DNA of 64,000 bases from Cloeon dipterum (lineage: Eukaryota; Arthropoda; Insecta; Ephemeroptera; Baetidae). Position 1 is the first letter of the stretch, and every line of letters starts with the position of its first letter. The translations under genes were made by a program, and so were the position numbers. Positions 38,401-51,973 of the stretch are shown in pieces. Location of the stretch: assembly GCF_949628265.1 (NCBI RefSeq), contig NC_088786.1, forward strand, positions 32,881,681 to 32,945,680, read 5' to 3'. The notes under the pieces were generated by a model. The model saw only the letters and a list, made by a program, of their open reading frames with translations. It made no database searches and was not told the DNA's origin.

Positions 38401-41400
38401 AGGAGATATCCACAATTACCCCAACTCTTTCACAATGTCGAATTCAACGTTGGCTTTTCCGTCGATGGCGACGACCTTGCGCACCGGATTTTGGAAAATT
38501 GGTTGGATGAGGCCAGAGAAAATTGTTGGGTACATGGTCACCGTGGCTTCGCCCTTTACTGGCTTTCCGTACGTGTATCTGAAATTAAAATTAGGATGAT
38601 TTTTATTTTGAAATGGTAAATTATTTAATTATGATGACTCACTTGGCCGAAATTGTGGCGGAAATACGGGAGTCCTTAAAAGTGGTGAAAGGCGGGGTCG
38701 AGATGGAAACCTCGAATTTAGGCAGCACGTATTCTGCCACCTGGATCGTTTTGTGGAAGGACTGATCCAAAACGCTGACCGTGATATTCCAGTCTCCCAG
38801 AACGGGGTTTTTGGAAAGAGGAAGATCGGCGGAAAACACACCTCTCGTGGGGAGAACCCTGGACCACTGTTTCACCCTGTTTCCTTTTCCATCCTGAAAT
38901 TTAAAAGTTAATAATTCAACTTTGATTCAATTGCAAGGCTTTACAGTTATAAAAACGTCCAGGGCAGCAGTAACGGTCGGCTTGAGGTGTTTGTTCAGTG
39001 CCAGAATCCTGAACTGGATCGTGTCTCCGGGCTTGTAAATCGCCTTGTCGGTCTGGACGAGCACCGAGTAGCTCTTGTGCACATAGCTCAGCTCCGTGGT
39101 GTTCTGGAATTCCAGTCCGCCGTTTCCACGAGCGGTCACGTTGTAGTTTCCTGGACCGACATCTCCGATCTGCTCATCGAGTTTTATTATTTTTTCCTTT
39201 GTTAGAGATGCAGATTAATTTACATCGATTCTGAGGATTCTAGTCGTTCTGGGCTCCACTGAGATGCTCTGCGAGGAGGTGAACTTTCCGCCACTGTCCT
39301 GCTTTCCGCCGACCTCCACCCACACCTGCGTAGTCTTGTCGACGCCGTGCGTGGACACGGACACGTGATACTCGCTGTTCGGTCGCAACACTTTAGGTGC
39401 GATAACAGTGTAAAATCTGAAACAGCGACATTGAATTTATTCTTAGAATAAGGTTTTTCTGACGCAGTATAGTGGGTTTTATACATAATGCCATTTTAAT
39501 TGCGAGGGAACTGGCATGTTGTAATTTTCAGATGATAAAAAGTCCGTCTCCTCGTCCGCGAAAATTGAAATAAATGCAGGGGCTCAAGGATTTTCCCTGG
39601 CGCCCGTGAGAAGATGCAGCCCATCCACATTCAGGTGTTGTCTCTAATCACTCATTGTTGGCCGCAGCAACAATGGTCACGTAAATCTCCGCGGGTGGGC
39701 AGCCAACAATTCGTATTATTTACGCATAGACAATTAACAATTCGGAAAGGCTACAAATATGAAGAACTATGCGAAGATAAAGGGAAGAGCGACTGACACT
39801 CCTGCGTTATTAATGCAACCGGTGTGATTCTGGTGCTTTCCATGCGACTGCCTCAATGAATATTTAATCAGAATTTATACACGTATGCTCGCTGGCAGCA
39901 GACGAACGCACTCGGAGTGATAAAAAGCATTTGGAGCGAAGCTAACACGCTGCATGCGCGCGCGGGTGTGTGAATGCACGCCGTCGCTGATTATTTATTC
40001 CCAATTGGGTGCGGCCTGGATCGTCTTCAAGCTTTGTTAAGAACGAAATTCATGAATGCAGAGAAAACGAGCGTGATTGCATCAATTCATCCTCACGCAT
40101 TCATCAACATCGGCTCGAATGCATTAGTCGCACGCCGTGTCTCTGCTATAGAAATAAAAGAAAAAAACCCAATTTAAAATGTGTTGCCGTGATTCATCAA
40201 AGCACCTAAGAACAGCCAAATGTAGAATATTTTCTTTTTTTAAACCGGCTTTAGTTTCAATGAAAGCTGTCAGATTATGAATCATTCAGGTGATTAAGTC
40301 TACACACTTTCTACTACTAAAAATGACTGGTTATCACGTCAATGAGACACGATCTTTTTCATTTGCAACTTTGCTACTTGATTTTCCTCGTGTTTTCCGC
40401 CAATTACGGTGCATGCAGCCTCGGATCGTGTTTGTCATCGTCTGACGTCATGCTCTCGCGGAGGTGCAAACGGCGGCCGAGGGAAATAAAAAGCAAAAAG
40501 GCGTCGAGTGGGCGCTCATCTGCCGAGCAAGAGCACCTTTCGGATGCGTGGGGCGCCGAGCAAGGTCAGGCCCGGTGTCTCTGCACTCTAACTCGCATTA
40601 TTTGTTGCGACAATTATTGTGAACGTAAATATTCATGGAAGCAACAACAATAATTGCTCTGACGAGATAGCATCCCGTGTGTATTTTCAAATGTTTTGCA
40701 AATCACGGAATTCCACTCATGTGTTAGTTTTGCTGTTGCCAAGGTGAAGAGGTTGTAAATTTTGCTGTTGTGCGTTGTGCGACACCACTGGAAATTTCTG
40801 GACGAAGCTGAGAGCCAGATTTGGGGTCTTCAAGATCGTGCTACTCGGCATTGGGTTTCCAAGGTTTCTACCCACAACTCATTTTCTATATGAAAATTTT
40901 GTGATTTAAGATACAGCATACCAGAGGAATACAACTTATTAAGTTATCTTCCAAACGTTAATCAAGTAGATGAACTAACAGTAATGATAGAGGAAAAAAT
41001 TTATAAAAAAGTGTAAACATCATTAGAATAAGAATTAAATCCAAATACCTTGATGAAGATAAACTTATTTAAAGTTTACTTAAAATATACCTTATTAAAA
41101 ATTTCAAAACAATTCGATTAGCTTTTTATCTTATTTCAATGAGTTAGCTAACAACAATTTTAAGGATATTAAATAAATACACACGCTTGGTCTCAACTTG
41201 TTATTAATTTAAGTAATTTAAGATGCAATATCCATTTCATGAATACAAAATTATTTTCGTTTCAGACAAAATAGACATCAAAGTAATATTAAATTAATTT
41301 TTGTCATTGTGAATACTGGAATCGAAAATGCCTTGAGTAACTAAACAGCCCTCCTGTAGTGTTACAGCTATCGTGAACATAAATGATCAAATTCTTGGTA

Positions 41401-41996
41401 GCTGCTAACAGTCAACTATAAAAGTGATTCTTTTCCACCTAACAGTAACGCTCGTCTTGAATGTGCTCAGCATTAACTTGTCCTGGTCCGTGATTGAATT
41501 GCCTCGGCCAGAAAAAGTGCATGCTAACGGTAAATCGGAGGACGGGGACGACTTTTTTTTGCAAAGAGTGACCCGTGCCGTCTATAGTGTTTACTGAGTG
41601 GGCAAAAAGTCGAGAGCTCGCGCCGGGCGCGGGTTAATGACATTTTTGCCTTTGTTTCCGCTCCGTGCTTTATTTGCATTTGAAGTGCGATTTTTGTTTT
41701 GCTTTTTACAGCAAGTGAAGATACAAACAAATCCTGCTGTTGTGGCCGGATGCAGTTAAATAATTAAATCGGCCGTTTATCTCGTTTTACGCTTTTCGCC
41801 TGGAAAGTGGGGGAGCGGTCACAGAGCAGCAAAACGAGAACTAAACGAAGAAATAGAGCAGGGGGAAAACAAACGGCTTTGTATGATGATTGATAAAACT
41901 ATTTTCTTTTACTCACCCTTGCTGTGCTGCAATGCTCGTAATTGAAGATACGGCAAGTGAAAAGAAAACAGCCACAACTCCGGCTTGGAGCTTCAT
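32197..41996 (-). CDS. Tep: Thioester-containing protein (TEP; alpha-2-macroglobulin/complement C3 family), GPI-tail type
   Basis: Secreted alpha-macroglobulin-family protein that covalently tags microbes in hemolymph (family knowledge). Exons in transcript order: 41917-41996, 39224-39416, 38945-39169, 38643-38893, 38420-38578, 38184-38355, 37944-38129, 37781-37882, 37194-37454, 36818-36961, 36568-36763, then 36205-36364 OR 35686-35875, 35331-35448, 35079-35268, 34716-35018, 34540-34658, 34346-34485, 34067-34286, 33590-33976, 33376-33537, 33015-33190, 32785-32953, 32632-32734, 32197-32402. The total is 4422 or 4452 nt (1473 or 1483 aa), both in frame. It has a signal peptide, the macroglobulin domains, a polybasic RRRRR (residues 618-622), a hypervariable region from residue 657, PDTITSW, thioester GCGEQ (Cys934) and HHHDMQGG with the candidate catalytic His1048, 114 residues after the Cys as expected for C3-like proteins. 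The C-terminus is hydrophobic. Which insect TEP it is orthologous to cannot be told by eye. Confidence 0.93.
34588..34602 (-). other. Tep: Thioester motif GCGEQ of the TEP
   Basis: The codons encode Gly-Cys-Gly-Glu-Gln within the exon at 34540-34658, in the context [11 protein letters not shown]. This is the canonical internal Cys-Gln thioester site of C3, alpha-2-macroglobulin and TEPs. The protein is therefore of the thioester-competent type, unlike insect family members that have lost the motif. Confidence 0.95.
35686..35875 (-). CDS. Tep: TEP hypervariable-region exon, alternative B
   Basis: 190-nt exon with acceptor GGCACACTCAG and donor GTATTC, entering in phase 1 and leaving in phase 2, as exon A does. 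It is Gly/Pro-rich (about 63 codons) and ends [14 protein letters not shown], which aligns with the end of exon A (a P..WL core, an acidic residue, a final G). It replaces A to give a protein 10 residues longer, with a different charge in the bait-like region. Confidence 0.8.
36205..36364 (-). CDS. Tep: TEP hypervariable-region exon, alternative A
   Basis: 160-nt exon with acceptor TGTGCTAG and donor GTAAAA. It enters in phase 1 and leaves in phase 2. It encodes an acidic stretch ([12 protein letters not shown]), a basic patch (RVRK) and ends [13 protein letters not shown], which leads into [18 protein letters not shown]. Its phases and its mod-3 length equal those of the exon at 35686-35875. 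Including both exons in one transcript would break the frame, so they must be mutually exclusive. Confidence 0.82.
41917..41996 (-). CDS. Tep: TEP exon 1: signal peptide
   Basis: The start codon is at 41994-41996. The exon encodes [18 protein letters not shown] and then ITSIAAQQG, a basic residue followed by a hydrophobic core and a small-residue cleavage region (around AA/QQG). It ends in a GTGAGT donor in phase 2, which joins in frame to the exon at 39224-39416. Intron 1 is the longest of the gene at 2.5 kb and holds no coding sequence that I recognise. Confidence 0.88.
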
Positions 41997-44900
41997 TTTG
42001 ATCTGAAACAAATACGAATGGGAAATTATTTATTTTTAGTGTTTTCTTTTGAATCGTTTGGTGCTTTGGCAGAAATAATTAAACGCCTTCTTGCACCTGA
42101 AATTATGAGAACCTTTTCCCCCTAACAGATTTATATCATTGCTACATCATTTTCGTTGTAAGCGACCGTCGAAAACCTTCCTATGGGTGCGTCAGCTGCG
42201 GAGTAAAAATCTCACGCAGATATGTGAATGCATGCGTTTCCTTTTTCCCCTATTCGCCAAATTCCCACGCGGCCGCTAACAGGTCGAATTTTTAACTACC
42301 GAAATTTTAAATTTCATCCAAAACGTTACGTCACTGTACGCAGATATAAGTGCACCAGTTGGCTATAGGTATCTTGTAGAAACGACACAGGAAGTTGATA
42401 TGTTGCGTGTCGCGCTTGTTCTGGAATGACTTTCTCCGCTATGAATTGGGCCGCACCACGCACGTCTGCTATTTTACTTCTGGCGAATAGAATACCTTCT
42501 GCCGCGACCAGGTGTTCTTCTCGGCACAAGAGCAAAATAAATATTGGGAAAGTGAATCACCTAGAGATAAATGGAGATATTGCAACATCAATCGGAACCT
42601 CTGTCCACTTGAAAACATAGATGGACCTCATTCTTAAAGAAAAAATCGGGGGAAACTGTGGTAATTAATAAGGAAACACAGCAAATCGTCTTTTTATAAG
42701 AAATTAATTCGCTTATTAACGTTTAAATAAAATATTCACCGAGAATAAAACTTTGTTCGGCGGTCTAGGTGTAATGTGGCCCCTGCGGTTTGAGATTTGA
42801 GCCGTGCACCCTTCCAGAGGACGAGGAAATACAATATTGAATGCCTCCATTCGAGAAGCTCCCATTCCTTTTTCGCCTCATTTAATTAAAAGCGTCACTC
42901 TCGTTTGTCTTTCTCTCAATCTCAAGAGTAAAGTGGCATGATTGAGCCACATCGCACATTTGGGGCACGGAGCAGTTAAAATTATTCTGCCGTAGTGCGA
43001 ACCAAGATGCTCCTTTTTCTCTCTCCGAGTGTTAAATTGTTTCGAGTCTGGTTCACATTCGGTTCACTCAGGCAGCCAGCTCAATATAATGAGGCGGACA
43101 AGTTCGTGTTGTTGCCGACTTCAATTAACAGCTCAAAATCAACACCTTGCGCCTCACAAGAAGCGGTTTTTGTATTCACACCCGACGTTGATACGATTAA
43201 TGCAATTACAATCGCGTGTGCAAAAAGGCATGAATGGACCGTTGAGGCGACAGCAGCGCGGCGGTAATTTATCACGTCCATTGATGGGCAATCAGCAGTG
43301 CGAGAAACCGATCCGATTCGCTAAATTCGGCAGAAAAGCGAATGTTCGAACAAGAAGAAGCTGTTCTTTCCGCCTAGACATCCATTAAAATAGACGGGAA
43401 AATTAATTAAATGGATGATAAAAACTATTATCTCCAATTTTTTATTTTAGGAAAAGATTTTACGAAACATTTTCCTGAAATTATTTCGACGAAAAGTGGT
43501 TGCAAAGTCACCTGTCGGGGTTTCCGTTGTAAATAGCAAACAGGCCGAAATGCACGCCTGTGACAACACGGTGTGAGTCAGGGCAATCGCGTCAGCGTGG
43601 TTGTAACACCCGAAGAGTGAAAACGCGGACATCCTGAACATGCCCCGCCGCACATACTGTACTTCTTGCATGCACAATTAGTATGCACATTGATTATTCG
43701 GCGCGGCAGTAAAAATAGGAGCGGGGGAGAGGAATTGATACCGAGAGCGTCGGTTTGGGTTTCACTTTTAAAGCATTGTTAAATATTCATCTAATCTTCT
43801 TCACTCGACAATTCAGAATAATCATTACCGTTTTTTTTTTAATTTTACTACACACCCTAGTAAAAAATATTCTTAATTTTTTTTTAAAATTAATATAAAA
43901 ATAGTCGCACTACGAACCAGCTTGTAAAAGAGTAAAGAAAGATAAATTTTAGTTTTTGCTTGTTAAACTTTCAGGTCTCATAATGGTTTTTCTTGCTAAA
44001 AATTTAATTAAAAATGCATAACTAGTTTTTAGTTTGAATCACATATTGATTTTATTATGCGCTGAGGTGGCAAATGAAGAAAATAAAACAATAATGCGGC
44101 TCATGTGTGTGATTAAGAAGACACGCTAGAAGAGTCATCATGGCTAGAAAGCAGATAATCACTCCTTTGTGCATCTCATTTCGAATGCCTGAGGAGCTGG
44201 AGAGATTTTGAAGAACGTACTCTCACGCACACATCAGGCCTTCCCATTGTTACTCCTAGATTTGCATAAACGTTTATAAATGTATTCGTTGGTGAGGGTT
44301 GCATGTATTGTTTGCGATACGTGTAGCATAAACACGTTTCATGTACGCTGCCGAAAAATATGAGGATTATGTTTCTCAATTTTAAAATTCTAAAAACTCT
44401 CTTTTGGATTTTTAAATTTAAGTCATGTACGTGTAAGAGAGAGTTGATTGTATTGTGATGACAGAATTTTTACTTGTTGGCATTTAGCAGCCGTCGGCGA
44501 GTGACTTATAGAATCATGATGACGCGCCATTTCCAGGTGACGAGACCTTACAATTAGTTGATCGTATAAGGAAACGAACATAGTAAAAATTTAAGTGTCT
44601 GAGTGGCCCTGCAAAAATAATTTAAGTTGCAATAAATCGCGAATTCATAAAATAGGGCAGCAGTTGTTTTCACATGAGCGGATGAGCGAAAAATTATTTG
44701 GCAACCATTAAATTCCAGCGCCGACAATGAGTCCAATCCCATCTTGCAGCAGGGTGCCACCATTTGCGGCCGCCAGATGAGAGATTAAATTACAATTTGC
44801 GGATAATCTATCATCAACAACAATGGATGTTGTCGGTTAACTGTACATGTCTAATTTTCTCAATGAAAGGAACCCAACAAGCGTGAAAATTATATATAAA

Positions 44901-46969
44901 ATCGCTGTTGGACTGAGAACACCAGAATAACACAATTACGATAATTGCGCGCGTCCACTTAATTTGCTACTCGTCTGTGTGTCAGCCGCAGGAAACGTCG
45001 CTCTCAACGCTGCATGAGAAAAGCCTAAAAACGCGAAACAATAACTACACTCGACCCATTTCGTCATTTCCTTTACTAGTTTGTTTTGATTCAAACTGCG
45101 ATGCCGCAATAAGATGCCAAAACAAACAATTAATTGGTGTAAATATTTTATTTTACGAGCAGTTCATTGGTGAATCATCTCGCGATTAAAGTTTGCACTG
45201 GCTTAAATTATCAAGTACACGAGAACGATTTTAAAAAAGAAAAAGAATCCGGCGCTGGCGTTGTTCTACAGGAAAACACCTGCTTCAGGTGGCTTTCGAG
45301 ACGGAGAGGCCCGACTTGCTCAATGCAGACGCGGTCTGGCGAAGGGGAAAACACAAAAACTGAATTAACCCTCGCCGTCTGGCAGCTTTTTACGAATAAG
45401 AACAGGGAAAACACTCCGGTTTGGAGCCAAAGGTGCTGAACGGCCGGCCGAGATGCAAAAGGTTGTCGACCTGAAGCTTTTTTTACCCGGCGAGAGGCGT
45501 GTCAGGGTCACCTAAGCATTAAATTTTCGGGTTTTACTTTTCTCTCTCCATCTGAGCGTCGTTGACTACTTTTTTACATATGACCACTGTTTGATTCTGA
45601 ACTTATACAGGGGAATCCCACTCGATCTCGCGTGTTTTTCAAGCATGCCTTTTTTCCCTGATTGATGTTTCATATTATTGTGGGGCTGAAGGAAAATTAA
45701 ATATATACAAACACAAGGGATGGAGCCTATTCAAATTATAGAATAACCTTACTAAAATTTTATATTTTTAAAATAAAACACATGATTTTTCATCAGGATT
45801 TATTATATTCGTGTTGAAAAAACGCTCCGGAATGCAAAATAAATTGCAAACTGTTTCGTTAGTTCCCCATAGACTGAACCTTGCACCCAGCTGATCGCGT
45901 CCAATTTTATTCAATGATTGCTGGACCATAATTTGCATCATTATTAGTCACCCGCGAGAGATGCTGATTGTGCGCGCGCGACCATAAAAGGAGTCTAGTG
46001 TGTATTATTGCCTGCCCTAAAAGGGACGTCAACTGACACGCAGCTCGGGATGGAAATAAATTGAACCTGAAAATCGTTGGTGTCTCACCTGTTGGTGCGC
46101 CCTGCGGTGCGAAAAGGGGGTGAAAACTGGTCTCGACAACAATTTTCCTCTTCGTTCAGCAGCCCTAACAACAGAGGCGACGGAGACTCATTGCTATTCC
46201 ACACTCGTTGGCCTCGCTGGCGTTCGTCGACTGCGGCCGGCTGACAAAGTGCGCGAGAGTAGGCGAGCGGTATACCTGACGCTCCCACCGCCAGGGTAGG
46301 GAGGACTCGATCACCTCTCGCAGGGTCAGGTGCACTCTGAATTCGACGCCGCAACCATGATACCAGCGAAGGAGCAAACCAACTGCCATCTGTGTGGAGA
46401 ACGCTCGAGTTAAAATTTTCAGGTTTTTTTGCTTCAATCTGTTTTGCAAATTGAAGCGGGAAAATTATTCTTCCTGGTGTGCTGGGGGAATTATAAATTT
46501 AAATAATTCACTCTAGTTGTTTCTGAATTTATTATTTTTCATCTCTGTGCTTTGTTTGGATTAAATAAACGAAATAAACAAATTATATATATTAATTAAT
46601 ATTTGAACACTCGGAAAACCTATTTCTTATACAGAGGGACACAAAGAAAATTTAAAATCACCATGTCACAGAAATTTTATTACTTAATTGAGATACTAAA
46701 GGCCTGAGGGGGCCAAAATAACTCCTGCCCTTCGAGAACGTGTGGGAATTCTTTCCCCTTCAAATATCCACTATTATGCTACCAGGCCTTATAAAAATTC
46801 ACAAACGAAGTCCAATAACTGTAATTTGCAATTTGGCAATTTTTTAATAAACTTTTGTTTCATTTTTCCTATTTATCTAATGCTTTTCCCGCTTTTCCGT
46901 GAAAAGGCAGTGTGCGTGGTAAATGCGCGAGAACTCTTTAAAAAAATATCCAGTGCGCAGGCGTGGAAA
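41997..46969. other. Intergenic stretch between TEP and DNAJB11
   Basis: The genes are divergently placed about 5 kb apart. No coding exon, RNA gene or obvious repeat was recognised. The minus-strand ORF 42326-42535 has only a TTG start and no family match. Confidence 0.5.
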
Positions 46970-46980
46970 CGTGGGCCAAT
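46970..46980 (-). promoter_or_regulatory. ER stress response element II (ERSE-II) upstream of DNAJB11
   Basis: The plus strand reads CGTGGGCCAAT, the exact complement of ERSE-II (ATTGGNCCACG). It lies about 194 bp upstream of the DNAJB11 start codon. ERSE-II binds NF-Y together with ATF6 or XBP1, and ERdj3 is a known unfolded-protein-response target, so motif and gene fit. Confidence 0.7.
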
Positions 46981-47173
46981 GGGAGAACAACACATCGGCT
47001 CGTAGTACTCGGCAGTGTTTAACATACACCGCTCGCTGCTTTCTTGGCACTGAAACACGAAACACCCCCAAAGCAGCGAGAGTGCCACGAGAAAAGGCTG
47101 CGGCTTCTTCCACTTAGCTGTATTTTGTCAATGGTGGAGTAGCCGGTCGGCACGCTAATTAAAACTCTGCAAA

Positions 47174-50010
47174 ATGTGGGTGTGGAGGGTAGCTATTGTC
47201 TCTGTGATATTCAGCCTGTCCGGCGTCATTGCGGGGTGAGTTTCCACATGCAACAAACAGCATCTCCCTCCCCAATTTGCAGGTCGCTAACCTTGCTTCA
47301 TTGTTTTTCAGGCGCGATTTTTACTCCATCCTGGGAGTGAGCAAGAGCGCAAACACGAACCAGATTAAAAAGGCGTACAGAAAAATGGCCAAGGAGTTGC
47401 ACCCTGACCACAACAAGGACGACCCTGACGCCAACACCAAATTTTCGGACCTGGGAGCGGCCTACGAGGTGCTGTCTGACCCAGAGAAGCGCGAGCTCTA
47501 CGATAAGTGTGGAGAAGAGTGTGTCAAGAAGGACGGTGAGGATAATTTCATATTGATACATAACTGTTCATGATAGAACACGTCACTAGAATCGCTAGAT
47601 CAGCATGATGTTTGGACCAATATTTTTATTTTATTATCTTGCACACTATGGCCTCACGAATTTCATATCAATTGCACAATATTTTCAGTGTGGTTCTTAT
47701 AAACATAAATAAATTTTTGCTAACTATTTGTTACTAATTGAAATTCTTTTTGCAGGAAATATGGGTGGCCATGACCCATTCTCCAGCTTTTTTGGAGATT
47801 TTGGTTTCCACTTTGGTGCAGAGCAGCATAACGAGAGAAATGAAATACCCCGTGGTGCAAATGTAGTAATGGAGATGTCGGTCTCCCTTGAAGAACTGTA
47901 CTCGGGAAATTTTGTTGAGGTACAAATTATTTAAAACATCCCTTCTTTTGTTTCTCAAACTTGCGTTGCTCTTTTCGTAGATCACCCGGAACAAACATGT
48001 TATAAAACCTGCCTCGGGAACAAGAAAGTGCAACTGCCGGCAGGAGATGGTCACCAGGCACCTTGGTCCAGGGAGGTTCCAGATGACCCAGCAGCAAGTC
48101 TGTGATGAGTGCCCAAATGTTAAGTATGTATTTTTATTTCAATCCAGCTCTTTTTATTAAATGCTGACCAGCTATTTTACCAAAATTGTGATTATAAAAT
48201 TTTAAAATCAATTTATATTCGTGAAAAAATGGATTTAAAATTAATTTCTTGCCCCAGAAATGTGCTATTTTGCAATACCACATCATTAATATTAAAAAAT
48301 CTATTAAAAAAATTAAAGAACCACGCTGAATAAAAGTGTAATCAATTTAAATTTGTCTTTCAGGTTAGTTAACGAAGAGCGAACATTAGAGGTCGAAATC
48401 GAGCCTGGCATGGTTGATGGCCAGGAGCAAAAGTTTGTGGCTGAAGGCGAGCCACACCTGGACGGAGAGCCTGGCGACTTGATTTTGAAAATAAGAACTG
48501 CGCCACACTCCAGGTTCGAGAGGAGAGGGGACGACCTGTACACAAACATAACTATTTCCCTGCAGGTAATGCTTTGAACTGTCATTATTTTGAATTTGTG
48601 ACTAATTTTTCCGCTCAGGACGCGCTGGTCGGGTTCAATTTGGAAATAGAACACCTGGATGGGCACAAGGTGACAGTGAGCAGGGACAAAGTGACTTGGC
48701 CTGGCGCCAGGATCAGGAAGAAGGGCGAGGGAATGCCTAATTACGAGAACAACAACCTGCAGGGAACTCTCTTCATCACATTTGACGTTGAATTCCCCAA
48801 AACAGAACTGAGCTCTGACGACAAAGAAGGTATGTTCTTTTATCAGCCACTGCCATTCCCTTGAAAATTTGGAGCAAATATCTCTAGCCATTCAGTCACT
48901 CGCGATTTTCCTGATATTTCGGAAAGTAAAAATCGTAAAAATTACCAGCTCGCATTAAGAAGGCATCTTCAGGAGTGTCTAATTGGGCATTTCGAGGATC
49001 TATACTGGCTGTTCAATGTCAGAAAAGGCAAAAGGTGGTTAATTAAGGGACTTGAAATTCTCAAATAGCTCATCAGCTGGCTTGGAGGCGCACCTGCGCC
49101 GAATCGCCACTTGCTGGTTTTCGCCCCTTTCCGATGGGTTTAAGGACAAATATCTGGCATTTCAATGAAAGACCTCGGTTCAGAGAGGCAAAAAGATGGC
49201 CTTGTTTGGCCCAAGCTCCTCTGCGACCACTCGAACCCCATATTATCCATTTGGCGGTGTTATTGGGACCTGGTGAGCTATAGCCCACAGGACTGGCTAA
49301 ACAGATGAGGTTCTAAATTAAAAAAAAAATTGTATATTTACTTAATCCATTACTTACTCAAAACCTGGTTTTAAATATCAAATTTTTCAAGAATTCCCGT
49401 CTTAAATCCCTCAAGAAATTTTCTGTTTTTGAGCTCCATGACCTGCTTAAACCATCTCACCTAGTGATCATAGTTTACATCAGTTGACACTGAAATATTC
49501 CACGATTTTGAGATTCCTGTTTGTCAATACCTAAAAAAAATACTTCCATGTTCCTTAGACATTTTTCAAGATTTAAAAGTTAGATGAACGGAAGTCTGTT
49601 CTTGGAAATGTTTATGGTTCATTACAGTTGTTGCTGGATATCTAGAAAATTAATAACATTTTTACTATTTATCTCATTGGCTTGTGTTACCCAAAAGGTG
49701 TCAGTCAATTCAAATTTATTTTAATAATTTTTTCAAAATGTGTTTTCGATGAGAATGACAGGGAAGCGATATTTTCATAATATGTTATGTAATTATTAAT
49801 TTATGGCACAATATTATTTAAGGATATAATATTTTGTTATATCGTTTATCAAGTTTTTTTTAAATTGCAACAAGCGAGAAATAATCCACTATGCCCAAAA
49901 ATCGGTTCAACTTATTCTAATGCCCTTCCTTTTTTTCTTTTGCAGCAATAAAGAAGATTCTGAACCAAAGTTCTAACAACAACGTGTACAACGGTCTTCG
50001 GGGCTACTAA
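47174..50010 (+). CDS. DNAJB11: DnaJ homolog subfamily B member 11 (ERdj3), ER-lumen HSP40 co-chaperone
   Basis: Seven exons: 47174-47235, 47312-47535, 47756-47919, 47981-48123, 48364-48565, 48619-48829, 49946-50010. They give 1071 nt and 356 aa (human DNAJB11 has 358). Residues 1-20 form a signal peptide; a J domain follows ([15 protein letters not shown] at 51-53), then a G/F-like linker, the distinctive ERdj3 Cys-rich insertion ([23 protein letters not shown]), the C-terminal substrate-binding domains, and the conserved end VYNGLRGY. It stimulates BiP in the ER and binds unfolded clients. There is no KDEL, as is usual for ERdj3. The start is the first ATG and opens the signal peptide directly. 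The Drosophila counterpart is shriveled (shv). Intron 6 (48830-49945) carries a dispersed repeat copy. Confidence 0.97.
48986..49240 (+). repeat. Dispersed repeat, copy 1, in DNAJB11 intron 6
   Basis: Diverged copy of the repeat at 51974-52345, without the hairpin insertion, which makes it the empty-site control for that insertion. Non-coding. Confidence 0.65.
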
Positions 50011-50315
50011 AGTTTTCTAGGAAATTAATAAAATATAAGCAACTGTGAGACATGTCGGTGACAAAGCGCCAGAACTGATCTCCTCACTTGGTGGACTGTC
50101 CTAGAGCTGCCAGTTTCTTGTGACAAATTGGTGTTCTTTTGTCAATAGCCGACGAAGAAATAAGAAAACCAGTGTGCAGTCTTCACGCAATCAGTGGCTG
50201 TTGGTTGTTGTTGCCCCTTTCAGTTTACTACTCGTTGGACAAGAGTAGGATGTACACTATTGTTTATGGATAAAAGTGTGTTTTGAATGTGTCTGCGTGA
50301 CTGTTTTTACTGGAA

Positions 50316-50321
50316 AATAAA
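50316..50321 (+). terminator. Candidate poly(A) signal of DNAJB11
   Basis: AATAAA lies 306 bp after the stop. A nearer AATAAA is at 50027-50032. The minus-strand signal for NEDD8 (complement of tttatt at 50372-50377) lies just beyond, so the two transcripts end within about 60 bp of each other or overlap. Confidence 0.45.
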
Positions 50322-50619
50322 TTATTGGAGAATTAATTGAAACCAAAGCATATCATAATTTTGATTGTTATTTTATTCAATTCATCCGAGACAGTCCAAA
50401 TTGTTTCTTCGTTACATTGGGTCTGTTTTGCTAGTGAAATCTTTACACAGATATAATTCGCACAAATAAAGCAAGATTTGCCTGTTTTCTTTAACCATCT
50501 CTATGCATTTAGACCAATGTAAACCACTTAAAAGTTATCCGTCAGTGCTTGCAGTAAATAATATTCATCGTCGCCAGCGTACAATTTAAAGCAGAGATGT
50601 TTGGTGTGTGATCGGGAAT

Positions 50620-51180
<561 letters not shown>

Positions 51181-51973
51181 TTTGGATAATTTATTAGGCT
51201 ACCTGTGACGTCTAATAAGATATTGAATAGGCACGCGCTCCTAGAATGCCTTCCAAATTTTGTTTCGAAGTGCAAATCCTCACAGAAACTGACCGCTGTT
51301 GACAAAACGCACGACTCACTAACACGGGCACGGGCGCTTAAGACAGTCGACCACGACAAGCAAGGTGGGTGTTTCAGTCAGCGCCTTAGTATTTTAATAG
51401 AACCGGTTTTCTGGGGGAAATGTTAGAATAAGCAGATAAAATTGCTGACTGGTTTTAAAATTTCAATAAGCAAAAGTTCAACACAAAATTATTTAATTTA
51501 ATAATAGTCATGTTTCTTTAGTTTTAATCATAATCCTATTTAGATCAAATCTAAAGAATTTAATTTATCATTGCTAGTACCGGTTTTATTTTTGGATCCT
51601 TCAACTTGATAGTAATTGGTTCAAGCAATAGATGGCGTGCAGAGCTCCGTTTCCAAATATAACGTCAAGCAAGAAGCAAGCAGAGCCCCGTGAAACTATG
51701 CTAGCCCGCCGAACACTATCTCAATCAATCTCAATATTCGAATAATTCGAATGATAAGCTCACCGCAGATCAGAGGATACGACCAAGAACTATTGCATTA
51801 TAAAAAAAAAAAACAGCAAAAAGAATATATGGGAGAACACAAGTTAAATTTTTAATTGATTTTTACTGCACTCATTGATTGCGGCATTTTTTTATTTATT
51901 CCCCACATATTTTTCTGAAATCCGTATTTTTGGCTTGAATTGTTAAGGCATTGTCCACAGAGATACAAATTTA

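Noticed and set aside
42326..42535. A 69-codon minus-strand ORF upstream of the TEP gene
   Set aside because: It starts at TTG only, matches no known family and has no splice partner.
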